This document shows positions 35,601 to 49,060 of a DNA stretch of 64,000 nucleotides, one piece after another (position 1 is the stretch's first letter; each line of letters starts with the position of its first letter). The notes beneath the pieces are model-generated. The model saw nothing but the letters and a program-made list of their open reading frames with translations. It was not told where the DNA came from and ran no database searches. The position numbers were made by a program, and so were the translations under genes. The stretch spans positions 1,488,001 to 1,552,000 of the forward strand of contig NW_026944383.1 of NCBI RefSeq assembly GCF_033439725.1. Reading direction: 5' to 3'. This stretch comes from Neurospora tetraspora (taxonomy: Eukaryota > Ascomycota > Sordariomycetes > Sordariales > Sordariaceae).

Positions 35601-36490
35601 ATTTCTTCTCATTTCTAACACATGACAGAACGCACCAACATTCTGCAATCGGTGAAGGCGGTTCCAGGAAACCGGTAAAGGCATTTCCTCCATTGTCAAG
35701 AAGGACTCGGGGACTGTGAGCAAGCACACCGGGAGAACAGTCAAGATACCTTGGTACAAGCGACCAACACGCCAATTTGAAATGCGCATACCGAAATTGT
35801 TTACCAGTACAGTACTGTACATGTGAAAATTACGGGTACACTATGTACAGTACACACCCCTGCCGTGGTGCCCGACGCCTTGCTTGTTGCTTCCACTTGC
35901 TGCTCCAAGTCTCTCTCTCCATACGCAGCGTCCTGCTAGGTAAAAACCTGCCTCCCGTCTCACTTTGGGCATGTCTCGGTAAATGAGATCGTAAGCAAAC
36001 ACAGGTGCATGCGCTCGGCCGCCGGGGCGTCGTTACACCAACACCTAAGAGGACCGTTTTTAGGCGCCGCCAGTGTCCAGTTTGATCCTGTGAGCACACC
36101 GCGCTGTAGACGTAATTGATGTTGGATGGGAAACAAAACTTGTGGCTGCAGAACGGTGAGCGGGTGAGGGGGTTGAGATGTAAAATGCGCATGACACTTC
36201 TGTCAAAACGGTATCAAGGTGCAGAAGAAAGTGGACCTTGCAGGAGGCCAGACTCGGACTCCGGAAGAAGATGACAACAGCGGGATGAGCCTAAAAGGGG
36301 GCCGGGGAACGGAGAGACATGGTCTGAACCACCTTGGGGCCCACCATGGTCGAGACGCTGTCGGTCCGTCTTGGATCAGGATGATTGATTGCCAATTGTA
36401 GACATTCCGTCTGAGCGATGAGCGCTATTCTTGTTCGTAACAATGATGAAAGGCCCCCTTCCACAGGTCCGGTTGTTGATGGCGGCTATC
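29698..36490. other. 6.8-kb GC-balanced region without recognisable genes
   Basis: Several open frames of 100-170 codons exist on both strands (for example 30622-31143 and 31814-32329), but they overlap each other, have no domains and do not join to splice-supported neighbours. No tRNA, 5S rRNA or repeat array was found. A 14-bp palindrome GTACAGTACTGTAC lies at 35807-35820. The sequence is not RIP-mutated. It may hold long non-coding transcripts or fast-evolving genes that I cannot recognise by eye. Confidence 0.4.
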
Positions 36491-36493
36491 TTA

Positions 36494-39400
36494 GGCCCAG
36501 ATCGGCTCGAACTTTTTCTTGGGAAAAGTTTGCCAGACAGGGGGTTTTGGTGCCAAGTTCGATTTTTTTTCTGGACTAACCAGTTTGGGCAGCGGAAACT
36601 TTGGGAAACTCGCCCAAATTTGAACTAAGGTAGTGAAAGGAGGTCACCCGCTAATGTAGGCCATATTACCTTCTTGAAATGGCCAAAGATCGCTAGAATG
36701 CCCAGAATCTTATTGTTTTTAACAGATTTTCTACTAGAATCCTGAAAAGTAGATAAGACCCAATAATTTGAGTCTTTTTACAAGTTTTTGGGCGTTTCCC
36801 ATACCAAGATATATAATATAAATAGGGTTATTATATTAATAAATGTTATATCGGTTAAATCGTATTCGAGTTTTGTATTCCTAGTTGTTAAAACCCTAGT
36901 ATACTATAACCGCTATATAATTGTAGTCGTCGATATCGGTCGATATAGATCCGGGTTGTATTAACCGAATTACTTTTACTTTTATAGTAGCAATTACTAT
37001 TTACGTTATCCTTAGTACTAAGGAGAGGAAGGCTCTTGAAGCTATATATTATGGTATAGACTATGCCAGATAGTTAATTAATAAAATCTACTACGGTTCA
37101 GCTATCTAGTTTAAATAATTCTTTCGAATGGATCGATATACTTTCGATATACTAGTACGATAGCTTTAAAACTATACCGGTCTAGAAACTAATTAATATT
37201 AGACGGTATACTAGAAGGTAATAATCTTTCTATACGTTCTGACCCATTACGAATCTCAATAAATTACTTCGTACAAGTTTTAGATTAGCTAGAGTACGGT
37301 ATTTGCTATTATAAACGATATACTCCTTCGATTCGAATAGTTATATACGGCGTATATATAATTACTACTAGATAACTACTTGGATCCTAATATCGAATTA
37401 GACCCTAGCTTAAATACCTTTAATAGTTATATTGGTACGATTGACGGTACTTATATTATTACGTTTATGAAGAGGGATAATTAGTTGAGATAGTACAATT
37501 AAAAGGGTTAAATAAGTTAGAACGTATTCGTTACCATTAAATTCGACTATTCTTTTACGTACGTACTAGCAAGAATAGAAAGGTCGATAAACGATACCTC
37601 GCTTTATAATTAGGCTTTTTTACGTTCGTTTCGTATCCTTCGAAATTAATATTACGTAATAGACGCTAGGTTTGGCGTAAGATAAGGTATTATAATTCCC
37701 TTTTTAAATATTAAATATTATGTTTAAAATTGGAGAAATATGGACGTATAATTAAAAGACCCCAAAGAATTATATAATCTACACTATACTTATATCTGTA
37801 ATATTATAGAGTACGTTTTTAGTTATTTAAAAAGGTGATAGAAGATTGTGTGAGTTACGCCTTTCGAATATAGTTTAGAGAACTAGCGGCGGGTTATATA
37901 CGCGGTATTATAGGGCTAAGGCCCGGGTTGTAGCGCTCTAATCATCGACTAGAGCTGTTATGAGGCGCCGTGGCTATATCTGTACAACCTCTATTAAAAC
38001 CTCGCATTTCCGGTAGAGCGGCTTTTTAAATAGAACTTTCCTTCTTTATAGAACCTTAATTAAACTGTATAACTAGTACCTATATTAATTGTACTATCCT
38101 TATTACATTACGTTCTATTATGATAAATCCAATAAACTAGGATGAATAATTATTATAATAGCTATAATAGGGCCTACTTACTTAAATAGCTACAAAAGGA
38201 ATTCTTGCAGAATTTTCTACCGTTATAGCCGCTACAATTATAAAATAAGAAAAAATTATAAGGAGAAAAGTTGTACGTTTCGTACAAGAGAAAGAAGATT
38301 TTGCTAGGACGCTATTTATTAGCAACGTATTTGCCTAAATAATAAGAATAGTGTTTAATATATAGCTTACTATTTAAAATTAGTAGAACCCTCTTAATAT
38401 TAATATAACCGCTATAATAATTACTATTATTCCGAGCGCCGTAATAGGTACTATATATGAACGAAATTAATATTATTATTAAATAGTTTATTTGCTTACG
38501 AATTTCCCGGTTTAGCAATATCGTTCCCCGAAGCCTTAGTGCGAAAGAATACTTTAGAATATACTTCCGCATTATTAAGTAATTATTTTATAAACTAATC
38601 AATTGTATAATTCTTGGTATTCTTCTACTTGCGAAAGGCTTCCTAATTTTACGTAAATATTTCGGGAAACTTAGTATCAGCGTTAAATAATATACTAAAT
38701 ATAGAAAGAGCTTCTTTCTAATTGCGGTACCATTACTATTTAATATTAAACTTCGTTTTAATATACTTTACAATCTAAATATATTCGTCCTAAGCCTCTT
38801 CGCACTTCTCCTTAACCTCCTCCTATACTTTAATAAAGTCCTTTTGCTAAATAGAGTTAAATATTTTCCTCTTCTTATAATTAAGGAATTATTATATTAT
38901 GGTAGCGGTTATAGTAGAGGTCTAATTAATACGCTGTTTTTTCTTCTTGGGGGTTGGAGCTTTGGGTTACCGCTTCCTCTTCTAGGGACGAGGTAAGGGT
39001 AATATAGCGTATAAGGATTCCCTATCTTGTACAATATTTTGAAGCGGTTAAGTATTATTTGAGGAGGCCATTACGATATTGTAATGGATATTAAACGGTT
39101 GATTATTATCGATTTAATTGTAGTCTACCGGGTAAAGTAATTAACTTTCGTTATCGAAAGTCTGGCTCTTACTTTAGCCATTATAGAGGGTTGGGAAGGG
39201 AAGTAGTTTATTGTTATTATTGGGCGGCTTAAGAATATTATCGAAGGGTTGTAAGAGCGTATTATTAAAGCTACTATATTACTCCCCGCTATCGATATTC
39301 AATAGATTAAATAATAGTATAATATTGTTACTGCTTAGAGGGGTAGGATATTAGTCGTTGGCGCTCATTTTTCGGATCTAGACGTGTTTTGGTTAGTGTT

Positions 39401-39653
39401 TTTCGTGTAAGCCCGAATGGAGGTCGGATGCTGCTATATGCGGGGTTTAACCTTGTTTTTAGGCATCCTTTATAAGGCAGTGTGAAGAACTTAGTAAACT
39501 ATACTAAAAAGAAGTAAGATTGGCTACCTCCTAGCTAATGTAGCGCTAACGCGGTATAGTCATATTAATCTACCCCTTTTACTTGGCTGCAGATGAGAGG
39601 GAGTTACTAAATATTCAAACTTTTACTATAAAAAGTTTGAGCCGATCTGGGCC
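36494..39653 (+). mobile_element. PIF/Harbinger-like DNA transposon, RIP-degraded
   Basis: The ends are inverted repeats GGCCCAGATCGGCTC(G/A)AAC, with TTA on both sides (36491-36493, 39654-39656), the TWA-type duplication of PIF/Harbinger elements. On the plus strand near 37434-37454 it reads GTIDGTY, followed some 15-20 residues on by a degraded YNRKG-type and S-NV block, the expected surroundings of the first catalytic Asp of DDE_Tnp_4 transposases. On the minus strand (about 39070-38750) a possible second gene starts MASSNNT and has basic runs KRKR and PKKKKQR. Harbinger elements usually carry a Myb/SANT-like partner, so this may be its remnant, but that is tentative. Both parts contain many stops. 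Subterminal hairpins occur at both ends. A second copy begins at 60426. Confidence 0.8.
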
Positions 39654-39656
39654 TTA

Positions 39657-42600
39657 CCACTTGAATTCGGTTCTGTGTGAGATAATATTCTCTTTGTGAA
39701 GATCTGGGAACCGAGATTCAGCCAACCGTTTCAAGAGCACAACGACCCGCCTGGAACCCGTCCCCATGACCCCATGGATCCAGCAGACGGGCCAACAACG
39801 GGGTGCGGGAAGGGAGGCATGACATTAGCAGGGAGTGTAGGTAAGTATTGCGCGCCCACTTCTTGGAGAGGGTCTGCGGCCTGCCCGAACCGATGGCGGG
39901 AACCAAAGTCATCCAATTCTGGTAGTGCAATCTTGCGCCATTCCTGAGTGGCTCCCCTCCATCTCTGGAACCCTGAAAGCGTTGCAGCATGTAATGAGTG
40001 CATTGCAGCGGAGGCATCGAGCGACGCCAACCGGCCTAGGCCGCGATTACTTTATGGCGGGGAATCTGGAGACGGCGACGAGACAATGGCTTGGAGAGTT
40101 CAGAGATGGCAGCCTCTAATGTTGACATCCCGTCGGTATCCTCGAGCGGGGAGGAAACACCGGAAAAGGAGGTCCAAGAACTCTCACACCCACCTTGTCT
40201 TGAGACCAGGTGGCATAATAAAGCCGATGCACACACGGCCCCGTATCGAAAAAGAGCCTGGAACTTGCATTTTTGTGGTCCCCCTTTCGTGATAGTGGAG
40301 ATGCGAAGCGGCTTGTTGGGATTCTCTGACAAGGATGTCATGTTTTGAATCTGGGGCTAGTGGATATCAGCATCCTAGGGCATGGCTCTTAAATAGGCGA
40401 CGGGGGGTGATGCTAAGGGGGAGGATCTGGGAATACAATAGGGACATGTTACCAATTTTACCAGTTCACTTCATCACAAAGATATATCTTGAGCGAAGAA
40501 ATTGTGTAGCATACGTTGAAGTAGGGATGTGAAGTATAATGTCTCGTTGACCTCGAGATCAGCATCGTTTGCCTAGCGTGGGCTGGCTTGATTCCATAAC
40601 GGGCGAGTGGCTTGCCCGTTGCCGCTGAGGCGATCCAGTGCGCTGGAAACCAGTGTAAAAGGCCGGAGTAAGAAGCATCCAATCGTGTTGTGTTCGGAAG
40701 AACGTCGCTGTCGTCAAATCCTCGGCAGCATTTTTCAACATGCGGGAGTGAACAAGTTTCCCGCCTGTGCATGCTATGCTGCTGTAAATGCCGGCTACCC
40801 TGACTTGAGCAGCTGGAATGCTTGCCGTTGCGTTGGTGTCAAGTCGAAGAAATCTTGTTGGCCTCGTTGGAAGTTCGTCACAGGGCATGTGCAGTTGGCG
40901 GGCAGGACCTGTCAAGTGAACATTTGAATCTTGATTCGAAACCCCTTGAATAACTTCTTTTCACTTTTGGTTGCGTCTTTGGAAGACAGTGACAGAAGAT
41001 GAAAATTTTGATCGGCGCAATAAACGCCATAAAACCCTTCAGGGTTAACAACGGCAGGTGCTTTGGGGTGCGGCAAAGCTGTTACTGAGAATCTGACTCG
41101 TTAAGAAGGAGCTATGGTTCAGAAGAAATCGGGGGCTGGTGCAGTAGGTCTACCAAGTGGAAGCGAAAAGCAGAGAAAGCCACAATCCGATGGTGATCCC
41201 TTCTTAATCTCGCTTTCAATTGTCATATTACCTCGTCTTCACCAGACTCTTCACTACAATCTCCGGAGAGACACTCGAAGCGAACTCGCAGAGCGGACTT
41301 CAACGATGAAAAGACAAGAGTGAGCAGGACTCGAGGTCAACAGGGTGTTTGTGCGGTTAGTGACGGCCCCATATGAGGGGTTCGAGCTTGGGAACCGTGT
41401 AGCAAAGGACGCGTACCACCATTTCTGACTCGGTTGGTTCTGCTGGGATCGACAGGAGTTGCGACCGTGCCATGCAGAGGCGCCTCCCTTCACTTGACAG
41501 GACGGCGTAACAGACGGGTGAACCCGGTGCACTATAGTCACGGGAAACGGGAGTTCGCGAATCGGAGGACATCGAGTGCTGCCTTTCGACAAGGCATGCT
41601 CGAGTCGGCTCGGTGCACATGTTATGTGAGATCATACACTGCTTATCGGCCACATTTCCCTTTGGTTCCATCTCTGGGCCGCCACGCATTCAGCGTCAGG
41701 CTCCATGATACCTGTACGTTCAGACGAATGGACTGACAAGGACAACCCGGCCAGATTGCTCTGAGCATCAGAAAGCCATATCGAATGGAGTATTTGCCCC
41801 TATTTAGCCTGTCCGAGTCCGCGCCCATCTACCACCCAACTTGGGGCTATCCAGCGCTGTCCGGTTTTCTGTCATCAAAATGAATCTTCGGGGACTGCTC
41901 GAGCACTTGCGATCGTCGGGTGTGTTGGAAATCATGGCGGTTGCGGCATTAGGACGGCTCAAAGCCGTTCGCAATGCTGCTTTGAGACAGTGCCCATCTG
42001 GGCGCAATCTTCCAGGCCTTTTTGTTAATGACATCTTCATCCCCGAGGGCAAGGGGTTGTGCCCTTGGTGTGACCTACTACCTGTTTTGACGGCCCAACC
42101 ACATCCCTAAAAGAGGGGGGAGAGCGAGCAACCAGCCCACCAACTTGCCAACCAGCCAACCGAAGCCACTATCCCGAGAAGATGCATATCTCACGGTGTT
42201 GAGTGTGGATTGTACTTCATGTCCCGGCCGCTCCCGTCTGCCGTTGTCTCCCACTTGTCTCGAGGCTACACCGCATGACGCTGTACATGGCAATGTTTGG
42301 AGGGCCCGTCTTCCTTTGACCACCAGGCCGTACGAAGACAGTGAAGTACCTACATAGTCGCGCGTCTGACGGTCCGTTTGCGCCTTTGTACACCGTTTCC
42401 CACCAAGACTGGGTCGGGGGTGGATGTGTGTTTCTGATGAGAATGGATGAGCGCCTCCGTGTCTCGGGCCACGACAGTGAAATTCCCGAGACTGTTGGTG
42501 CCACGTCTGACGTCCCGACGCAGATTCCGAATCAGAGTCAACTAACGCCCAATTTTCCCTGCCTCTAGTTAGCAGACCTCGCTGTTTTCGAAATTGGAGG

Positions 42601-45421
42601 ATATCGCATTAAGCACATCGCAAGTTTAGGTAGACTATTAATTGTTGCCTGGACGTGGATTCTGCTCCCCTGCTCGAACATAAAGGTTAGTCTTAAACAC
42701 ATGGAACCCTGATCCTAGAAAGGCATGATGGGAGTGATGTAGGGACACATTTACTTGGATTTGCCCAATCTTATCAGCTAATATCAAACGATCATGATCA
42801 CCAAGTCGCATGAAGAGCTGTACAGGTAAGATTGACATTGGAAGTGTATACCGGCCTGCTGTTGGTACCGGTTGATCGACCGCGATCTAACGGGCCGAGA
42901 TTTGATGCCTGGAATACCGCTGTACGGAATGATCAAGTTCTTGGAACATGGAAAACAGATTGGTGCTCACTGTCAGACCTTGGTAGATACATTTACCTAC
43001 ATGTAAGGTCGAGGTACCTAGGTATACGAGCTGTACTCCGATGCAGTATATTATCCAAGAGTCCTCGGTATCCCAGGCCCAAACCTGTCGTCACGTTATC
43101 TCTCGCGTACTGTCAGTGGTAAATGGGTAAACAAGATAACTGCTATAGTAGCTTCGGGGCGTGAAGGTGACTGCGTGCTAAGTATCTCAAGAGATGCTGA
43201 CTGCCCCTGGGTGGGACTTTGGTAACTGGAAGGAGGAGAACCCGATTTCTTGGCAAAAGCGACTAACATGTAAGCGAGGAGCTGCGGCCCCATCTGCAAC
43301 CACCTGCTAACCGCGAATCTTTACGTTCCGATCATGTCTATAATAAACCACACCAGGCTGTTGGCGTTCCGGTAGGCTGAAGATGAGGACGGAAGTGAGT
43401 GGAGGGAGAACCTATCGGGCATTATGCCGTTGTCGCTTCCAGATTGCTAAGGATGGGCGGGTATGGCGGGGCGGGCCCTCTAAAAGAACCCACCCGTGGG
43501 TCCAGTCTGGTGGAGTAGTACGATTACGGGGTACCATCAAAGTCATAACAACCTGTTGCTGATAATCCTGAGGAGTGAAGCCGTATCGTCACGAATCCTC
43601 AAGATATCCAAAACATAGCTTTAACATGTTGTCACATGGGAAAACAGAATACTTGAGCCTCCCCTCACTCTTTGGACGCCTACAACCTAAGCCGCTTCGT
43701 GAATGGCATTTACGGCTTCCATCATTTTGCGGTGTATCGGTCGGTATCTCGGATTAGCACGATGCTCCTAGGACGACACGCGAAATATCGCCTGGTCCCC
43801 GTGTCAGGTCGTTGTCCGATGTGACTCGGATGACGCGCGGCGGGCATCGGACCGCCTGGGCGTCCCGGTTCGAAACGGGCAGTCCCGGCGCGCAGCACCC
43901 GCCCCGCCTTCACACATCGGTCAAGTTGATACCCTTTCCCATATTCCGGTTCAGTCCCGTCTTCATCTTCCACTCCTTGAAAACTCTCTGGCTGACCTTT
44001 CAACGGGCGCCCTAAACTTGCCGCAGTAGCATCTAAAGAAAGGACAGGTGTCTATGTGTGGACTGAGCGTGGAGTTCGTTACAATAACTGTACAGTGTCT
44101 TCTACACAGTAAACCTTGGATGGGCAGCATGCGAATTGCGGGCCAAGATTGGCTGCCAGCCTACCCGTTCTGAGGTCTTGCTCCAGTCCGCGTCAGCAGC
44201 AGGGGCAGCGCGCAGTTCCAAGGTCAGTGCATGCTAGGCCGGGCGGTACGTACCGCCCCGCTCCTTGACAGAACCTTGGAGATACTTACTGCATGGATAC
44301 GGAATCTTACATACAATTATGACTGCACACACCGTATCTGCTGCCGTATCTGCGCTGCAGTGCTACCTTCCCTGGCTACCATACGGTAACGTCTAGCTAA
44401 ACGGTCCGGCTTACCTGCCCCATCGCATGCAACGCAGGTAGCCTGCACGCTAGAGCTCAGAAAAAGGCACTAGCGGGCACTAAGCACCCAGTCCACCGTC
44501 GGTCGGGTTGGAATGGAAGCTGCCGTGGCACTGGTCTTCGTCTGAGCCTGTGACCCAACACAGCGGGCAACCATGCCAATCCGTCAAAAGCCGGGCGAGT
44601 CCTTTTGAAATAATAATCAGCTCCGTCGCTTCTTCCATCATCCCTCCGCAATCCAACCTCTCAAATTTTCCCTCTTCAACCCGCGCGCAACTTCCACTTA
44701 GCAGAAACCTAACCACACAGACACCGGTCACCGGCCACGTTTCGCTGCCACCACTTTTTCCTTACGTCGTATTTTTTTCCTTCTCTCTCGCTACCATCTG
44801 TGTCGCAACGAACCATCGGCCAGTGCAGAATAGCCATTCTGACAAGCCCTTAATTCGACTGTGATACTGAGTTGGGACCTCGGCGCATCGTCATCGGTCA
44901 CGGCCCCGGCCCGTCCCTACCTGCACCTGCGTTTTACGCCTGCGCTGGGGCGAGAGGAAAACAAGTGAAGAGTCGGACTGAAAAGAGCTCGATTGAGGAC
45001 AGAACGATCCTTTCGTCACCAACAAGTCGTACCTACCAAGTCATCGCGCCTGGACACACAAAGTCAGTTCACCTTCCAAGGTATTTTTCTCTCTGCCAAA
45101 CGAAAGCACTTCAACTCCCTCGGCCACACAAGCGCGACGGCCGATGTGCTGTCCTTGACGGCTTGACCCAGCTTTATTGCTATCCTTTACCACACGCCAC
45201 TTGGGTTACGGGGTTGCAGGTCCAACACCCAACTTGCTTCTACCTTCGCCAACTACGTCGCACAACACTGCTCTTCAACGTGCCTAGCACGACCGCATTC
45301 CTCGCAGCTACTAATACAGTCGTTAGTAGCCACAATCAAGCTCTGTTTCGACACGAAAGCTCTTCCGTGCATTATCGGACAAGCGGACTTTGATTCGAAA
45401 AGCCAAGCACTGACCCGGCTC
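39657..45421. other. 5.8-kb region without recognisable genes; probable long leader at right end
   Basis: No domain-bearing frame or exon chain is supported. An 18-bp perfect palindrome lies at 44241-44258. Pyrimidine-rich DNA from about 44640 to 45420 directly precedes the Zn2Cys6 gene and probably contains its promoter and a long 5' leader. A 173-codon frame at 44872-45393 lies there and looks like chance or an upstream ORF. Confidence 0.4.
44241..44258. repeat. 18-bp perfect palindrome
   Basis: GGGCGGTACGTACCGCCC is fully self-complementary. It is enclosed by a second short inverted repeat, TCCAAGGT at 44217-44224 and ACCTTGGA at 44273-44280. No gene is near enough to assign it as an operator. 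Confidence 0.75.
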
Positions 45422-46914
45422 ATGATGGCGGGTAGAGGTTACCCTTCGAGAGACGGACCTGAACAGTCCAACTATCCTTCGCCTCCGGGTGACGACGAAG
45501 AGAGGCGATCGCAGTATCCCTTGCCGCCATTAACGACCACCAACATGGCGATGCACCCATCGGCTCCGACCCCGGCCCCGGGCCCGGGCCCAGCTCCGGC
45601 CAACGGCTATCCCCACGACCAGCGCTACCCAGATCAAAGATTCGCGGCAGGACAGAGGTACCCCCAAGATCCAAGAGGCGATCCCAGAGGCGACCCCAGA
45701 GGCGCCTGGACAGATGCACGGGCCCAACCGAATAATGGGTACGGCTCGCCAAATCCGCCGCCTTCCGGTAGCTATCCTCCGATGTCTGCGACTCATCCCC
45801 CCGGATACGCCCCGCCGAATCCGAATCCGCCGGCGGGTGGATTCGCTCCGCCGACTTCGCAGTACCAACTGCCGCCAGTTCAAGCCGCACAAGATCAAAG
45901 GCCGTACGACGACAGAAGGCCTTATGATGAAAGGGGACAGTACCCAGACAGAGGCATGCCGTCGGATCCGTACTACCAGCAGGGTCCGCCACATCAGGGA
46001 CGTGGCGGCGGATATGGTGCAGACGTGTACCAGTATCGTTATCCTCCGGCGCCCAACTACCCATACGGACCTGGTGCTCCTGCGCCCCCGCCTCCACAGC
46101 CGCAACAAGCTGCTCCGCGTCAACGGACCTCGATTGCGTGCAAGTATTGCCGGAAGAGGAAGGCAAGTACATGACATTGTGTTTCCACTGCCCCTCTTTC
46201 CACAAACTTTTTGCTAACTCTTTGGCTCGACAGATCCGTTGCAGTGGGTACCAGAATACGACGAATGGCAAGTGTTCCAACTGCGACAAACTGCGCATCG
46301 ACTGCATCTTCCAACCTGTCAGCAGCAATCCATCGACGGCATTTGTTCCCGTAGCGGCGGTGGCAGGCGGTGTTCCTCCTGGAACGCCATTGTACGGAGC
46401 ATATGGTCAGCCTCTGCCTTCATCCGCGCAGCCACAGCCGCAACCGCCGCCGCCTCGTGGCTATCCGCACTCGGCATCAGAGTACCCTCCCCCACCACAA
46501 GTTCAGTCACCTAGTCTCCATTACCCGCCATTCGATGACAGAGATGCCAGTCGCCGGAGACCTCGCCCACAAGATGAGGAACATGCGATGCGGCTGCCTC
46601 CGCCGAACAACTCCCGCGACGATGATCCCCGGCGCAGGTCCCCAGCTTCCAACCACAGCAATGGAACACCGCCGACCTACCATCAACAATATCCTGAGGG
46701 TGGCTATGAGCCACATAGGACGTCTACTCCTCACAGGAATAGCCCCGGTAACCCCGCGCCGACTATTCCGTCACAGCCAAGCGCGCGTCCTGGAATTCTT
46801 CCTCCCAACGCCCCGAACCCAATGAGCTTGGATCGATTTTTGGAGAACGACTCCCACAGAGACACGAACAGGATTGATCGTGATATGCTCGGCAGGCTCA
46901 ACAGGCGCAGCTAA
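45422..46914 (+). CDS. Zn2Cys6 transcription factor with GC-AG intron
   Basis: Two exons, 45422-46162 (247 codons) and 46234-46914, give 473 residues; an ATG one codon on (45425) has the better context. The binuclear cluster is CKYCRKRKIRC, ten residues, then CSNCDKLRIDC (C240, C243, C250, C261, C264, C271), spacing C-x2-C-x6-C-x10-C-x2-C-x6-C. Such clusters bind two zinc ions and contact CGG-type half sites. The 71-nt intron splits the cluster between RK and IRC. Its donor is GCAAGT, not GT, and only this donor keeps the frame; a CTAAC branch site and ACAG acceptor are present. Both flanks are Pro/Gln/Tyr-rich and disordered. I see no fungal-specific middle homology domain, so this is a compact regulator with unknown targets. 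Confidence 0.9.
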
Positions 46915-49060
46915 GAGCGGCTCCAATTCGATGCCTAGAGGGCCTGGGTCAGGCCTTTGGTGTAGCTTGAAAGACATTGGGTTTCCATGTTCTCGGGTGA
47001 TGATCGCCCCGCTGAGCGGGAGCGAGAGGGGAAGCTTGATGATCTGATCTCATTGTGTTATTTTGTGGTTAAGGTCTGCAGCAGGTTGCTTTTTGTATGG
47101 CTCTGGTTGGCTTTGCTTTCACGCACGACTCGGGAACAAAGCGCCATAAGCAGAGGGAGGGTGGATTTGTACTTGAAAAGATCCGGCTGCCTCAAGGCTA
47201 AAATGGGTGTTAGGTGGCTCTCGTCGTTTGTCTCGTATATTACACGTTTTGTACTCGATTTTTTTTTTGTAATGGCGCGCAACGGGTACACCATTTCATG
47301 GTCGGCAGCATGCTTTTCGGTGGGAGGCAGTTTTATCAGTTATTTCTTTACTGCAATCGCATCCTCAGCGCCTTTGAGCTATTATCTATAAGTCTGAAAT
47401 TTAGCGTTGAAGGCACGTCGTCTACTCCTGCCTCGTGAGTCGGTCATGTTCTACAGGTCTTTGAATGGCTCGCCCAAGTGGAGATCGGCTTGTGTTCCAT
47501 GCTTCTGGGTAAACATATGTCGAGCTAATTGAAGAAGGGAAGAGTAGGATTACGGGTCAGTGCTAGATCTTCATGAGACATATGCCATCGTCATCATCAT
47601 CATCAGCACCACTTTCAACTTTCAAGTCGTAGAGATGCAGCCTAGGTAATATCACACAAAAGGCCTTCTTGCGCGCCAACATCCCGTTCACACCAGCTCA
47701 CCAGTAACTCCGACCAAGCTATATATGTGGCGACCAATGGGCCGCAAAAGTTCCTCGTATTACTATAAACGCATGCGAGCAACCGTATGTGTCCGTTTCG
47801 GTACTGTCTGTCTTAGACAAACGAACAGGCAAGCTGCTAGATGCTTTGAGTACCAACAATTATACCCAAGCTCATGAGAAAAGACTCTCCTCTGACTCTG
47901 CCTTCAGTCATATAAGAACCGGGAGTGTGATGGTAACACTGCTTCCACTCCTCACTGTTTCCCTCCTCTCCAGAGAGGAAGGAATGCCCTATTTGAGACT
48001 ATGCTCTTGTTTACGGAACCGTCCACGGGCAGAACGCAAACCCTCACTCCCCTACCCCTTCCTTCCACGATACACGACACGACGAGTATGTATGTGGTGC
48101 ACTCCTTGGAGGGCATAATCTTGTGCATCCGTCTTCCTTTCTCGTCTTGCCTATCCAAATGCTGTGCTTCACTTCCACCGCACTTCAGATATGCTTCCTA
48201 CTTACCCATCTTGGTGAATTCCACCATCAAGGTAGTTTGTAGTGAATGTTCTCTAAGCTTCCTAGCCATTGCAAACCTTTATGCACCCCAGTGCCCCCCC
48301 CCAGGTGCCGCCCCCTGCTCGGGGATCTCCAGCCCCCCCTTTCTTCCCTCTCTGTACGGTACCTGGATGGCATGAACAAACTTTGTTCAGGATATGTAGC
48401 TGTCCACCTGCCCGCCCAGTGCCGGGTGACCACACACGCAAAACAGTTTCCATCATACCCTACCTAACCCCGGAACCCCTGAATCTCTGATACGGTAAGC
48501 GGTTAAACCCTTACAAGATCCTGCACACTGACACGGGTTCTGTACCGTCTGTGGACGGAATGACGGATACCTGCCTCTAGTCGACCCCCTTGGGCCACTA
48601 CTTCTGCAACTCCGCGAGTAAGTGGCGGTCAGATCAGGTTGGTGTGACGAAATAAACGGGGTGACTACCTACTTGGTAGTACGTGAGAAGGAAGATGATA
48701 AGTGACAACATTGTTTATTATGTGTTGAGTTGAGGTTCGAGGTTGTAGGGAAGTGTTCTTGTTCTGTATGTCGTCGTTGATGTTTGCTAGGTACCTTGGC
48801 GGCTAGGTTGGCAGCTGACATGACGCAGTTGGACGTTTCTCATGATCACCACCATCAATCAGTTCGACCAGCCCGTTTCCACAAATATACTACCTACAGC
48901 TAAGATGTTTGTCTGATTAAGTATTGCCATCTTTGGCTACAGGCCAAGTTCCTAGGGAGGCGCGCGCGGACTGAATCCTGTCTGCCTGGCGCGGCTCGGT
49001 CCCGTGGCCCCTCCCGACTGTGGGTCTGCCGCTTGGTGGGTGGACAACGGCCGAGAGTTC

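Noticed and set aside
44872-45393. 173-codon frame just before the Zn2Cys6 gene
   Set aside because: It probably lies in the promoter or 5' leader; no domain is seen. An upstream ORF role cannot be excluded but is not supported.
48421-48440. GGTGACCAC motif resembling a 5S rRNA segment
   Set aside because: The rest of the 5S rRNA sequence and its internal promoter are absent around it.
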